From positions 135,269-199,268 of the forward strand of contig DEMH01000012.1 of assembly GCA_002354805.1 (NCBI GenBank): a stretch of 64,000 bases of DNA, written 5' to 3'. Of the stretch, positions 44,295-52,564 are shown piece by piece; the first letter of the stretch is position 1; each line of letters starts with the position of its first letter. The DNA comes from Gammaproteobacteria bacterium UBA2675. Lineage in GTDB: Bacteria > Pseudomonadota > Gammaproteobacteria > Pseudomonadales > Pseudohongiellaceae. Under the pieces are notes generated by a model. That model made no database searches and was not told the DNA's origin. It saw only the letters and a list, made by a program, of their open reading frames with translations. Made by a program: the position numbers and the translations under genes.

Positions 44295-45044
44295 ATGAAG
44301 ATTCTGGTAGCGATCAAACGTGTAGTTGATCCATATGTGAAGGTTCGTGTTAAAGCTGATAACAGTGGTGTGGATCTGGCCAATGCCAAAATGGCGGTCA
44401 ATCCTTTCTGCGAAATTGCCGTGGAAGAGGCAGTGCGTCTGAAAGAGAAAGGCATCGCCGAAGAAATTATTGTTGTCTCAATTGGCGAGAAGAACTGTCA
44501 GGAACAGATCCGTACTGCACTGGCGCTGGGCGCTGACCGCGGTATTCACGTAGAGGCACCCGTTGATGTGCAGCCACTGCCGGTGGCGCGCATGCTGCAG
44601 AAGATCGTGGAGAAAGAAGGCGTTGAAATGGTCATCCTGGGCAAGCAGTCCGTCGATTCGGACAACAACCAGGTTGGTCAGATGCTGGGTGCCTTGACTG
44701 GCATGCCACAGGGCACATTTGCCTGCAAACTGGAAGTTGCTGACGGCAAAGCAAAGGTCACCCGTGAAATCGATGGTGGCGAACAGACCGTTTCACTGAA
44801 GCTGCCGGCCATCGTAACCACTGACCTGCGTCTGAACGAGCCGCGCTACGCTTCTCTGCCGAATATCATGAAAGCCAAGAAAAAGACGATTGACTCCCTC
44901 ACACCTGAGGAGCTTGGTGTCGACGTCAGCTCTGGATTGAAGGTTATCTCTGTTGAGCCACCACCCGCTCGCTCTGCCGGTATCAAGGTGGAAAGTGTGG
45001 ACGAGCTGATCAGCAAACTGAAAACCGAAGCAAAAGTTATCTAA
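44295..45044 (+). CDS. etfB: Electron transfer flavoprotein beta subunit
   Basis: Takes electrons from acyl-CoA and other dehydrogenases together with EtfA. MKILVAIKRVVDPYVKVRV at the start, EIAVEEAVRLKEKG, and VILGKQSVDSDNNQVGQMLGAL (AMP site) define it. 249 residues. GGAG precedes the ATG; etfA follows after 15 bases. Confidence 0.97.
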   Translation: MKILVAIKRVVDPYVKVRVKADNSGVDLANAKMAVNPFCEIAVEEAVRLKEKGIAEEIIVVSIGEKNCQEQIRTALALGADRGIHVEAPVDVQPLPVARMLQKIVEKEGVEMVILGKQSVDSDNNQVGQMLGALTGMPQGTFACKLEVADGKAKVTREIDGGEQTVSLKLPAIVTTDLRLNEPRYASLPNIMKAKKKTIDSLTPEELGVDVSSGLKVISVEPPPARSAGIKVESVDELISKLKTEAKVI

Positions 45045-45059
45045 GGGGTAGGGCAGAAC

Positions 45060-45989
45060 ATGAGCATTTTGGTAATAGCAGATCACGATAACGCCGCCCT
45101 GAAACCGGCGACCCTGAACACAGTCACAGCCGCCAAGGAAATTGGCTCCGATATCACTGTGCTGGTAGCGGGCTCCGGATGTGACGCGGTAGCCAAGGCC
45201 GCTGCAGCCATCGATGGCGTCAGCAAAGTACTGGTCGCCGACAACGAAGCCTACAAAAACCAGCTGCCGGAAAATCTGGCTGAGCTGGTGGCTGAAGTTG
45301 GTAAAGATGCCAGCCACATTCTGGCCCCGGCTACTACCAGCGGCAAAAACTTCATGCCACGCGTTGCAGCCCTGCTGGGTGTTGCACAGATTTCTGACAT
45401 CACCGCAGTAAAATCAGAAGACACATTTGTGCGCCCGATCTACGCTGGTAACGCACTGGCTACTGTACAGTCTTCTGACAATGTGAAGGTGATCACCGTC
45501 CGTGGTACAGCCTTTGATGCGGCAGTTGCTGAAGGCGGCTCAGCCAGTGTGGAGACCACTGACGTGGTCAAGACGCAGGAAGTGGCTGAGTTCATCAGCG
45601 AAGAGCTGACCAAGTCTGAGCGTCCTGAATTGACCGGCGCCAAGATTGTCATCTCTGGTGGTCGCGGCATGCAGAATGGTGAAAACTTCGCCATGCTGGA
45701 AAAGGTTGCGGACAAGCTGGGCGCAGCCATCGGCGCATCACGCGCTGCGGTAGACGCGGGCTTTGTACCTAACGACATGCAAGTTGGTCAGACTGGTAAA
45801 ATCGTTGCCCCCGAGCTGTACATTGCTGTTGGTATTTCTGGTGCCATTCAGCACCTCGCCGGCATGAAGGACAGTAAGGTAATCGTGGCGATCAACAAGG
45901 ACGAGGAAGCGCCAATCTTCCAGGTAGCAGACTACGGTCTGGTCGCTGACCTGTTCAAGGCGATACCTGAGCTCGAAGAGAAGCTGTAA
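45060..45989 (+). CDS. etfA: Electron transfer flavoprotein alpha subunit
   Basis: Carries the FAD of the ETF dimer. C-terminal FAD site: SGGRGMQNGENF, GASRAAVDAGFVPNDMQVGQTGK, and YIAVGISGAIQHLAGMKDS followed by VAINKDEEAPIF. 309 residues, normal. It converges on rne, with a long palindromic repeat between the two stop codons acting as a likely shared terminator. Confidence 0.98.
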   Translation: MSILVIADHDNAALKPATLNTVTAAKEIGSDITVLVAGSGCDAVAKAAAAIDGVSKVLVADNEAYKNQLPENLAELVAEVGKDASHILAPATTSGKNFMPRVAALLGVAQISDITAVKSEDTFVRPIYAGNALATVQSSDNVKVITVRGTAFDAAVAEGGSASVETTDVVKTQEVAEFISEELTKSERPELTGAKIVISGGRGMQNGENFAMLEKVADKLGAAIGASRAAVDAGFVPNDMQVGQTGKIVAPELYIAVGISGAIQHLAGMKDSKVIVAINKDEEAPIFQVADYGLVADLFKAIPELEEKL

Positions 45990-46024
45990 GCCTCATACGC
46001 TTTAAGCGCTCACAAAAAAGGGGT

Positions 46025-46100
46025 TAAAGGGGACGGAGGGATTTACGATCGTAAATCCCTCCGTCCCCTTTACCGTTGGTAAATCCCTCCGTCCCCTTTA
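46025..46100. repeat. REP-like perfect palindrome plus extra arm at the rne 3' end
   Basis: Positions 46025-46048 and 46049-46072 form a perfect 48-base palindrome with the core AAAGGGGACGGAGGGATTTA. A third arm, the same as the right half, follows at 46080-46100. The final TTA of that arm (46098-46100) is the complement of the rne stop codon. As RNA it would form a 20-plus-bp hairpin ending etfA and rne transcripts. Similar GGGGACGGAGG palindromes in proteobacteria are linked to REP-associated transposases; none lies in this window. Confidence 0.85.
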
Positions 46101-49100
46101 TTCTTCAGATTCAGCCTGCTTGCGGGCTTTTTCTTCTTCCAGGCGACGGCGACGAATCTCGCGTGGGTCGTTAGGCGCACGTCCGCCGCTCGCTGCCGCA
46201 GTCTGGGTGCTGGACTCAGGCTTTGATTCAGGCTGCTGTTCTGGAGCAGCGGCTTGCGCCGGTTCAGCCTGCACAGTTTCTGTTTTTTCAGGTGCTGATT
46301 TAGCCGGCTTCGAAGTCTTGGTCTCAGACTGTTGAGTTGGCTTCGCTTCTTCGGCCTTCTCAGCGTTCTCAGCTTTCTGTTCTTTCCCGGCCTTCTCGGC
46401 TTTCTCCGCTGCCACAGCTGCCTTGGCTGGCTTGTTATCGGCTGCTGCTTTGGGCTCTGCCTCAGCGCTGGCTGCTTCCGGCTTGGCGGCCTGCGGTTTC
46501 TTCTCGGCAGTGTCCGTACCTTTAGACTCTGGGGTCTCTGCCGGCCCGGCAGCCTTCTCCTCAGCTTTTGGCTCAGTCTTTTTGGCTGGTTTCCCGGTAG
46601 CTGCTTTTTCAGCGACTGTTGCAGATTCAGTCACATCGGCTGCTTTCTCAGAATCAGCTGAATCGGTTGAGTTGTCGTCACCCGCGGACTTGTCAGCGCC
46701 TGCCTTGTCTGCGCTGGACTTGCCGCGACGCGAACGACCACCACGACTGCGGCGTCGTTTGGGTTTTTCAGACTGTTCATCGGCATTCTGAGTCTGTTCG
46801 TCAGAGTCCTGCGTAGCCTTCGTCGACTCGCTTGCTCCTGCGTCTGCAGGCTGCTCAGCCGCAGCAACTGCCTGCTTGTCCTGCTTGTCGGATGTTGTGC
46901 TGGTAGCAGTTTCTGCTTCATTGCCGGCAGTTTCTGTCGCCTGTGCCTCAGCAGCGACCTGCTGATCGTCTGTGCTCTCGGTCTGACCGTCGGGATGCGG
47001 GCCGCGCTTGCGCTTGGTAGTGTTACGCGGCTTGCGCTCGCCCTTGGGTCGACGATTGCTGTTGTCCTGCTGATCGCCAGACTGCTCGTCGCTGCTGTCA
47101 GACGATGACTTGTCAGCGCTGCCACGATCCTGACGGTTGCCGCCCTGGCTGTCATCATCAGAGCGGTTACGGCCGCGACCGCCACGACGACGGCTGCGCT
47201 GAGGCTTGTTGTCTCCGTCCTTGTCGTTGCTTTTGTCCTGGCTTCTGTCCTGGCTCTTGTCAGCCTGGGCTTTGCCGCCACGTTCGTCTGATTTCTGTTC
47301 GTCGCGCTTCTGGTCGTCACGTGCTGGGCGTGAATCGTCCCGGTTGCGCGAGTCGCCACCTCGGCCGCGATTGCCGCGATTGCGATTGCGGTCATTGCCA
47401 CCGCTGCGCGAGCGATTGCGGTTGTTGCCGCTGCCGCGCTGTTCGGTTTTGTTTTCTTCCTCTTCTTCGTCGTTGGCAGCGCCAAACAGCTCGCCAAACA
47501 CTGACAACAGTGAGCCAAGGAAACCTTTTTTGGCGGGTGCTGCTGACTTGCCTGCCGGTTTGTCACGTGACTCGGTGGCGCGTGGCGCCGGTGCGGCTGG
47601 CACTGTGGGTGCCTGAACGGCAGCCTGCTGCACGGGCAGCGGCTTCTGCGTCTGGCCGATTTCTTCGACGTGATCGTGTTCGGTTTCGATTTCAAAGCTG
47701 GCCAGCGCCACGCCGCCATCCTGGGCGCTCAGGCTCTGGATTTCGTAGTGGGGGGTCTCCAGCGACGGACTGGGGATGATCAGCAGGCGGGTCTTGCTCT
47801 GCTGTTCGATGGCAGCTACGGCATTACGCTTTTCATTCAGCAGATAAGAGGCCACGTTAAGTGGCACAATCGCGCGGATCTCGGCGCTTTTCTTCTTGTT
47901 TGCCTCTTCCTGCAGAATACGCAGGATGGACAGACACAGTGATTTAACATCACGGATCGTGCCCTGGCCGCTACAACGCGGGCAGACCACAGCATTGGTT
48001 TCTTCCAGTGACGGACGCAGGCGCTGACGTGACATCTCCAGCAGGCCAAAGCGGGAGATACGGCCGACCTGAACGCGCGCACGGTCGGCTTCCAGCGCAT
48101 CGCGGACGCGGTTTTCAACTTCTTTCTGATTCTTGGTGGATGCCATATCGATAAAATCGATGACCACCAGGCCACCCATGTCGCGCAGGCGCAACTGACG
48201 GGCAATTTCATCGGCCGCTTCCAGGTTGGTATTCAGCGCCGTTTCTTCGATGTCCGAGCCGCGTGTGGCACGCGAGGAGTTGATATCGATGGAGATCAGG
48301 GCTTCGGTCGGATCGATCACGATGGAGCCGCCAGAGGGCAGCTTAACTTCACGCTGGAAGGCGGATTCGATCTGGTTTTCAATCTGGTAGCGATTGAACA
48401 GCGGCAGCGGATCCTGATAGTGCTTGATACGTGCTTCGTAGTGCGGCATCACCTGACGCACAAAGTTCAGTGCCTCTTCATAGGCCTCCTGGGTGTCAAA
48501 CAGTACTTCGCCGATGTCCTGGCGCAGGTAGTCACGGATGCAGCGGATGATGACATTGCTTTCCTGATAGATCAGGAAGGGGGCTTTTTTCTGGTCTGAG
48601 GCATCCTTGATGGACTGCCACAGTGACAGCAGGTAATCGAGGTCCCACTGCAGATCTTCCTGGTTTTTGCCAACGCCGGCGGTGCGCACGATGATGCCCA
48701 TGCCGTCCGGGATATTCAGGCTGTTGATGGCTTCCCGAATCTCGGAACGCTCATCTCCCTCAATGCGACGCGAGATGCCGCCAGCTCGTGGGTTATTTGG
48801 CATCAGAACCAGGTAACGTCCGGCCAGACTGACAAACGTAGTCAGCGCTGCACCTTTGTTGCCGCGCTCTTCCTTCTCAACCTGAATGATGACTTCGGTG
48901 CCTTCGGCAACGGCTTCCTTAATATTGACGCGGCCGCCGTCAGATTTGCCGGTGAAGTATTCGGGAGCGATTTCCTTGAGGGGCAAAAAGCCATGACGCT
49001 CAGCGCCAAAATCGACGAAGGCGGCTTCAAGACTGGGTTCTACGCGGGTGATGCGGCCTTTGAAAATACTGGCCTTTTTCTGAATGCGGGTGCGGTTTTC

Positions 49101-49187
49101 GATATCGAGGTCGTACAGTTTCTGGCCATCGACCAGCGCAACGCGCAGTTCTTCTTCCTGCGTTGCGTTTATTAGCATTCTTTTCAT
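46098..49187 (-). CDS. rne: Ribonuclease E
   Basis: Main endonuclease of mRNA decay and rRNA/tRNA processing. The N-terminal catalytic half is complete: S1 domain from about residue 35 (ASIFKGRITRVEPSLEAAFVDFG), ISIDINSSRATRG with the DNase-I-like metal site, VVIDFIDMA, and the zinc-link CPRCSGQG. From about residue 510 the protein is disordered, with Arg-rich blocks (RNA binding, RRRGGRGRNRS) and long Ala/Glu/Lys stretches, as expected for a degradosome scaffold. 1029 residues. Preceded by a leader of roughly 600 bases. Confidence 0.97.
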   Translation of the reverse strand: MKRMLINATQEEELRVALVDGQKLYDLDIENRTRIQKKASIFKGRITRVEPSLEAAFVDFGAERHGFLPLKEIAPEYFTGKSDGGRVNIKEAVAEGTEVIIQVEKEERGNKGAALTTFVSLAGRYLVLMPNNPRAGGISRRIEGDERSEIREAINSLNIPDGMGIIVRTAGVGKNQEDLQWDLDYLLSLWQSIKDASDQKKAPFLIYQESNVIIRCIRDYLRQDIGEVLFDTQEAYEEALNFVRQVMPHYEARIKHYQDPLPLFNRYQIENQIESAFQREVKLPSGGSIVIDPTEALISIDINSSRATRGSDIEETALNTNLEAADEIARQLRLRDMGGLVVIDFIDMASTKNQKEVENRVRDALEADRARVQVGRISRFGLLEMSRQRLRPSLEETNAVVCPRCSGQGTIRDVKSLCLSILRILQEEANKKKSAEIRAIVPLNVASYLLNEKRNAVAAIEQQSKTRLLIIPSPSLETPHYEIQSLSAQDGGVALASFEIETEHDHVEEIGQTQKPLPVQQAAVQAPTVPAAPAPRATESRDKPAGKSAAPAKKGFLGSLLSVFGELFGAANDEEEEENKTEQRGSGNNRNRSRSGGNDRNRNRGNRGRGGDSRNRDDSRPARDDQKRDEQKSDERGGKAQADKSQDRSQDKSNDKDGDNKPQRSRRRGGRGRNRSDDDSQGGNRQDRGSADKSSSDSSDEQSGDQQDNSNRRPKGERKPRNTTKRKRGPHPDGQTESTDDQQVAAEAQATETAGNEAETATSTTSDKQDKQAVAAAEQPADAGASESTKATQDSDEQTQNADEQSEKPKRRRSRGGRSRRGKSSADKAGADKSAGDDNSTDSADSEKAADVTESATVAEKAATGKPAKKTEPKAEEKAAGPAETPESKGTDTAEKKPQAAKPEAASAEAEPKAAADNKPAKAAVAAEKAEKAGKEQKAENAEKAEEAKPTQQSETKTSKPAKSAPEKTETVQAEPAQAAAPEQQPESKPESSTQTAAASGGRAPNDPREIRRRRLEEEKARKQAESEE

Positions 49188-49790
49188 AGTGAATTCACAT
49201 CTCTGTTGAACCAGATCGGTGAATCCAGGTGCGAAACTGACAGGGACCTGTGGCGGGCAGGAACCAACGCGGGGAGCTGCCTGATTCAGCTAGTGAATCA
49301 GAAATCCTTTTGGAACAATGGCTTGCAGTTGTTGTGCGGCTGCTGTACCACGGTATTCAGTCAGCCTCAGGCGACAATGCATAACCGTCATTAACCATGT
49401 ATCCCATCGCTGCGCAATGTGGCGCGCGATACGTTTGTTCGTGCCGCGGTCAAGCCCCGGCCGGCCCGAACCCCGGCTCAGCTGTTGTTGGAAGCCAGTC
49501 GGGTAAGGGCTGTGGTGCGCGCTCGTTGTTAACGGTTGCCACCAGCAAAAAATCGCTTTCTGGACTCCGCCCGCTGTGTTGTCACGCGGGTTCCGGATCC
49601 GGTTACTTAAGTTAGGTTGTTGGGTTAAAGGGGACGGAGGGATTTAGCACTCTAAATCCCTCCGTCCCCTTTAACACAGTCTTACTGTAAAAACTTGCGT
49701 ACAAAAATCTTAACAGTTCATCGCCATCGCAATGGCGGAATACTTTAAAATCTGGCTGCTGGCCTTACATGCAGAACAAGCAGCTCCGCG
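49188..49790 (-). other. Long 5' leader of rne, no gene
   Basis: About 600 bases between the predicted rne promoter and its start codon hold no credible ORF on either strand. A REP-like hairpin lies inside (49624-49675). E. coli rne also has a long leader through which RNase E limits its own synthesis; a similar role here is inference, since the sequences are not visibly alike. Confidence 0.55.
49624..49675. repeat. REP-like palindrome in the rne leader
   Basis: A 24-bp perfect stem (49624-49647 with 49652-49675) around the loop CACT. Its arms carry the same AAAGGGGACGGAGGGATTTA as the repeat at 46025-46072 and are flanked by GTT/AAC. It lies about 440 bases before the rne start codon and about 110 bases after the predicted start site. 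Confidence 0.85.
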
Positions 49791-49819
49791 ACTATAGCAG
49801 TAAGATTTGCATTGTTCAA
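49791..49819 (-). promoter_or_regulatory. Sigma-70 promoter for rne
   Basis: On the minus strand, TTGAAC (49814-49819), 17 bases and TATAGT (49791-49796) make a strong sigma-70 promoter. The start would be near 49784. Confidence 0.7.
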
Positions 49820-49867
49820 ACATTATGTTTTTATCGAACGGTCGCTGGGCAGCCGTAAACGTCTGGT

Positions 49868-49896
49868 TTGTTTTAAATTTCCGCCTCGACTAGAAT
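49868..49896 (+). promoter_or_regulatory. Sigma-70 promoter for the recombinase-like gene
   Basis: TTGTTT (49868-49873), 17 bases, TAGAAT (49891-49896). The -10 ends only six bases before the ATG at 49903, so transcription would begin at or next to the start codon. Confidence 0.55.
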
Positions 49897-49902
49897 CCGG
49901 GC

Positions 49903-50604
49903 ATGAAAATTTTTGCCTACCAGAGACTCAGCAGTTTCGAGCAGGATGATCACGCAGTCGGATTCAGTGATCCGCGCGAGCGCGAGCAACTGCTGGACTA
50001 CTGTCGTCGGCAGGGCTGGCCGGAGCCGCGCTGGGTGCGCGAGGTCAGCCATGACTGGAGAGAGGGCTTCAGTCAGCGTCTGTTGCCTGATTCGGAGGGT
50101 ACGCACGATGGCTGGCGACCCCCACCGGGCAGCGATCTGCTGGTGGCCAGTCTGCGCCGACTGGTCAACGGTGCGCAGGATCTGGAACAGACGCTGGAGT
50201 GGCTGCGCGGCAATGATATCTGCCTGCATGTCGTCAGTCTTGATGCTGAGCTCAGCCAGACCCGGACATTAAAGCGTACGCGGGTGGATTTTGATGCGAT
50301 CCTGGCAGAACTGGCTGTCATTGAAGGCCGGCGCGGTGCCCAGCGTATGCTCAAGGTCAAACATGAGCAGCGCAGCAAGGGTCGCTTCCTGGGCGGCAGC
50401 AAACCTTTTGGTTATATGATTCACAGTAATGGCAAACTCATCGAAAACCCGCTGGAGCAACGAGTGTTGAAACAGATTCGCCAGTTGCGCTCACAGGGGC
50501 TTTCGCTGCGGGCGATCGCCAGCCGTGTCAGCACGCCAATCGCACCGGTCAGCTTCAAGACGGTCCAACGGGTGCTGCAACGCGAACAGCAGGAGCAGGA
50601 CTGA
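49903..50604 (+). CDS. Orphan serine-recombinase-like protein
   Basis: 233 residues. The N-terminus has the resolvase pattern Tyr6-x-Arg8-x-Ser10 (AYQRLSSFEQ), and GSDLLVASLRRLVNGAQDLEQTLEWL matches the second catalytic block. There the usual K-L-D-R-L-x-R has become S-L-R-R-L-V-N (Arg85, Arg86, Asn89), losing the Asp and the last Arg. SKGRFLGGSKPFGYMI and a helix-turn-helix-like end (GLSLRAIASRV) follow. No att sites, repeats or other mobility genes adjoin it, and lolC starts two bases after its stop. Likely domesticated or inactive as a recombinase; function unknown. Confidence 0.72.
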   Translation: MKIFAYQRLSSFEQDDHAVGFSDPREREQLLDYCRRQGWPEPRWVREVSHDWREGFSQRLLPDSEGTHDGWRPPPGSDLLVASLRRLVNGAQDLEQTLEWLRGNDICLHVVSLDAELSQTRTLKRTRVDFDAILAELAVIEGRRGAQRMLKVKHEQRSKGRFLGGSKPFGYMIHSNGKLIENPLEQRVLKQIRQLRSQGLSLRAIASRVSTPIAPVSFKTVQRVLQREQQEQD

Positions 50605-50606
50605 TC

Positions 50607-51836
50607 ATGCGCAAACCCCTGGCGCTGTTCATTGGTTTACGCTTCGTTCGCGCTCGCAAGAAAAATCAGCTGGTTTCCTTTGTGTCACTTATCTCCATGC
50701 TGGGCATTGCGCTGGGTGTGCTGGCGCTGATTGCCGTGCTTTCTGTGATTAATGCCTCTACAGGCACCATGCGAGAGGAAACACTCAAGGCAGTGCCGCA
50801 TGCAGCGGTTACGTTGCCAGAAGATCTGCTTGACTGGCGGGAGGCAGCTGACAGCCTTGCAGCCGCGCCAGGAGTGATTGCGGTGGCGCCATTTCTGGAA
50901 AGTGAAGCCTGGCTGCAGTTTGATGGCCGCGGTGAGTTTGTTAATGTTCGTGGCGTAACACCGGAGACAGAAAAGCAGATTCTGCAATCGCCAGACAGTC
51001 AGCTGCAGGCGATGCTGGATTTCCTGGCGGAAACACCCGATGGCATTATCCTGGGCACTCGGCTTGCCGGTCAGCTGGGCCTCTACCCCGGCATGCAGAT
51101 GTCGGTCACGCCGCTCAACAGCCTGCTGCAGCGGCGTACCGAGGATGCTCGCAGTTTCCAGATGGTGGGTGTTGCAGATTTTGGTTTCTATGACAATGAC
51201 GCCATGGCACTGGTCAACCTGCCAGTCGCCAGCCAGTTACTTACCGGCCGCGACGACGCGGTTCCGCAATTACGGCTGCGGGTGGACGATGTCCTCAATG
51301 CTGGCGTCATCGCGCGTGACGCGGTTGCTGGCCGGTGGCCGGTAGCAAGCTGGAACGAAACCCGTCGCAGCCTGTTTGATGCACTGCGCATGGAGAAAAT
51401 CCTGACCGGCTTCATGCTGCTGATGATTGTGGTCATTGGCGCCGTCAACATCGTTGCAACACTGGTGATGGCGGTGGCTGACAAAAACGCCGATATCGCC
51501 ATCCTGCGTACCATGGGGGCCAGCCGGGCAACCGTCATGTCAGTGTTTGTGATTCAGGGCTTTGCCGCGGGGGTGCTGGGCACGCTGCTCGGCGCCGCCG
51601 GTGGTGTGTTGCTGGCAATGAATCTGGGGCAGATCACGCGCGCATTCCAGGGCGCACTGAATGCGATGCTGGCGCCAGGTGATGTCTACATGATTGCCCA
51701 TCTGGATGCGCTGATTCTTTGGTCTGATGTCGTGCTGGTCTGTCTGTGTGCTCTGGGTGTCAGTCTAATGGCCACCCTGTATCCGGCGTGGCGGGCTTCC
51801 CGTGTGCAGCCGGCGGACGTACTGCGCTATGAATAA
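50607..51836 (+). CDS. lolC: Lipoprotein-releasing permease LolC
   Basis: Inner-membrane subunit of the LolCDE ABC transporter, which extracts outer-membrane lipoproteins and hands them to LolA. FIGLRFVRARKKNQLVSFVSLISMLGIALGVLAL starts the first helix; a large periplasmic domain follows (about residues 45-265), then three helices with DIAILRTMGASRATVMSVFVIQG, and PAWRASRVQPADVLRYE at the end. 409 residues, normal. LolC/LolE naming rests on order. Confidence 0.93.
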   Translation: MRKPLALFIGLRFVRARKKNQLVSFVSLISMLGIALGVLALIAVLSVINASTGTMREETLKAVPHAAVTLPEDLLDWREAADSLAAAPGVIAVAPFLESEAWLQFDGRGEFVNVRGVTPETEKQILQSPDSQLQAMLDFLAETPDGIILGTRLAGQLGLYPGMQMSVTPLNSLLQRRTEDARSFQMVGVADFGFYDNDAMALVNLPVASQLLTGRDDAVPQLRLRVDDVLNAGVIARDAVAGRWPVASWNETRRSLFDALRMEKILTGFMLLMIVVIGAVNIVATLVMAVADKNADIAILRTMGASRATVMSVFVIQGFAAGVLGTLLGAAGGVLLAMNLGQITRAFQGALNAMLAPGDVYMIAHLDALILWSDVVLVCLCALGVSLMATLYPAWRASRVQPADVLRYE

Positions 51837-51871
51837 GGTGTCGCCACCAAACATTAATGGAGAGAGTCGTT

Positions 51872-52564
51872 TTGGAGCAAACCGCTAACGTCATCAGTTG
51901 TCGTCACCTGCGCAAGTCCTACACCCAGGGACCTCAACAGGTGGACGTGCTGCTGGACATCAACCTGAATGTCCGTCCCGCCGAATGTGTGGCTATTGTT
52001 GGCAGCTCCGGCTCCGGTAAAACAACGCTGCTTAATCTGCTGGGCGGGCTGGATGCGCCCAGTGGCGGTGAGATTTACGTTGCCGGGCAGGATCTGTCCA
52101 GACTGTCAGAGTCCGAGCGCGGTCAGCTGCGCAACCGTTATCTGGGATTTGTTTATCAATTCCATCACCTGCTGGGTGAGTTCAGTGCGCTGGAGAACGT
52201 TGCCATGCCTTTGCTTATTGGCGGGCAAAGCAGCCGCGAGGCCTATCCGCGCGCGTCGGAGTTGCTGGGTGAAGTGGGTCTGAGTCACCGTCTGAATCAC
52301 AAACCCTCGGAGCTGTCCGGCGGTGAACGGCAGCGGGTTGCCATTGCCCGGGCGCTGGTCGCCTCACCCAGGTGTGTTCTGATGGACGAACCCACCGGTA
52401 ATCTTGACCGTCGCACGGCTGAAGGCATCCACACGCTGATGCAGACACTGAATAAATCACTTCAGACCAGTTTTGTGGTTGTGACGCATGACGAGCGTTT
52501 TGCAGCGAGTCTGGATCGGGTACTGGTGCTGAACCAGGGCAAACTGGAAGCTGAGCATGCTTGA
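51872..52564 (+). CDS. lolD: Lipoprotein-releasing ATPase LolD
   Basis: ATP-binding subunit of LolCDE. Walker A GSSGSGKTT, signature LSGGERQRVAIARAL, Walker B CVLMDEPTGNLD. The frame has an ATG at 51857, but it lacks a ribosome binding site; GGAGAG at 51859-51864 lies seven bases before an in-frame TTG at 51872, so the TTG is preferred (230 residues). Its end overlaps lolE by eight bases. Confidence 0.95.
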   Translation: MEQTANVISCRHLRKSYTQGPQQVDVLLDINLNVRPAECVAIVGSSGSGKTTLLNLLGGLDAPSGGEIYVAGQDLSRLSESERGQLRNRYLGFVYQFHHLLGEFSALENVAMPLLIGGQSSREAYPRASELLGEVGLSHRLNHKPSELSGGERQRVAIARALVASPRCVLMDEPTGNLDRRTAEGIHTLMQTLNKSLQTSFVVVTHDERFAASLDRVLVLNQGKLEAEHA

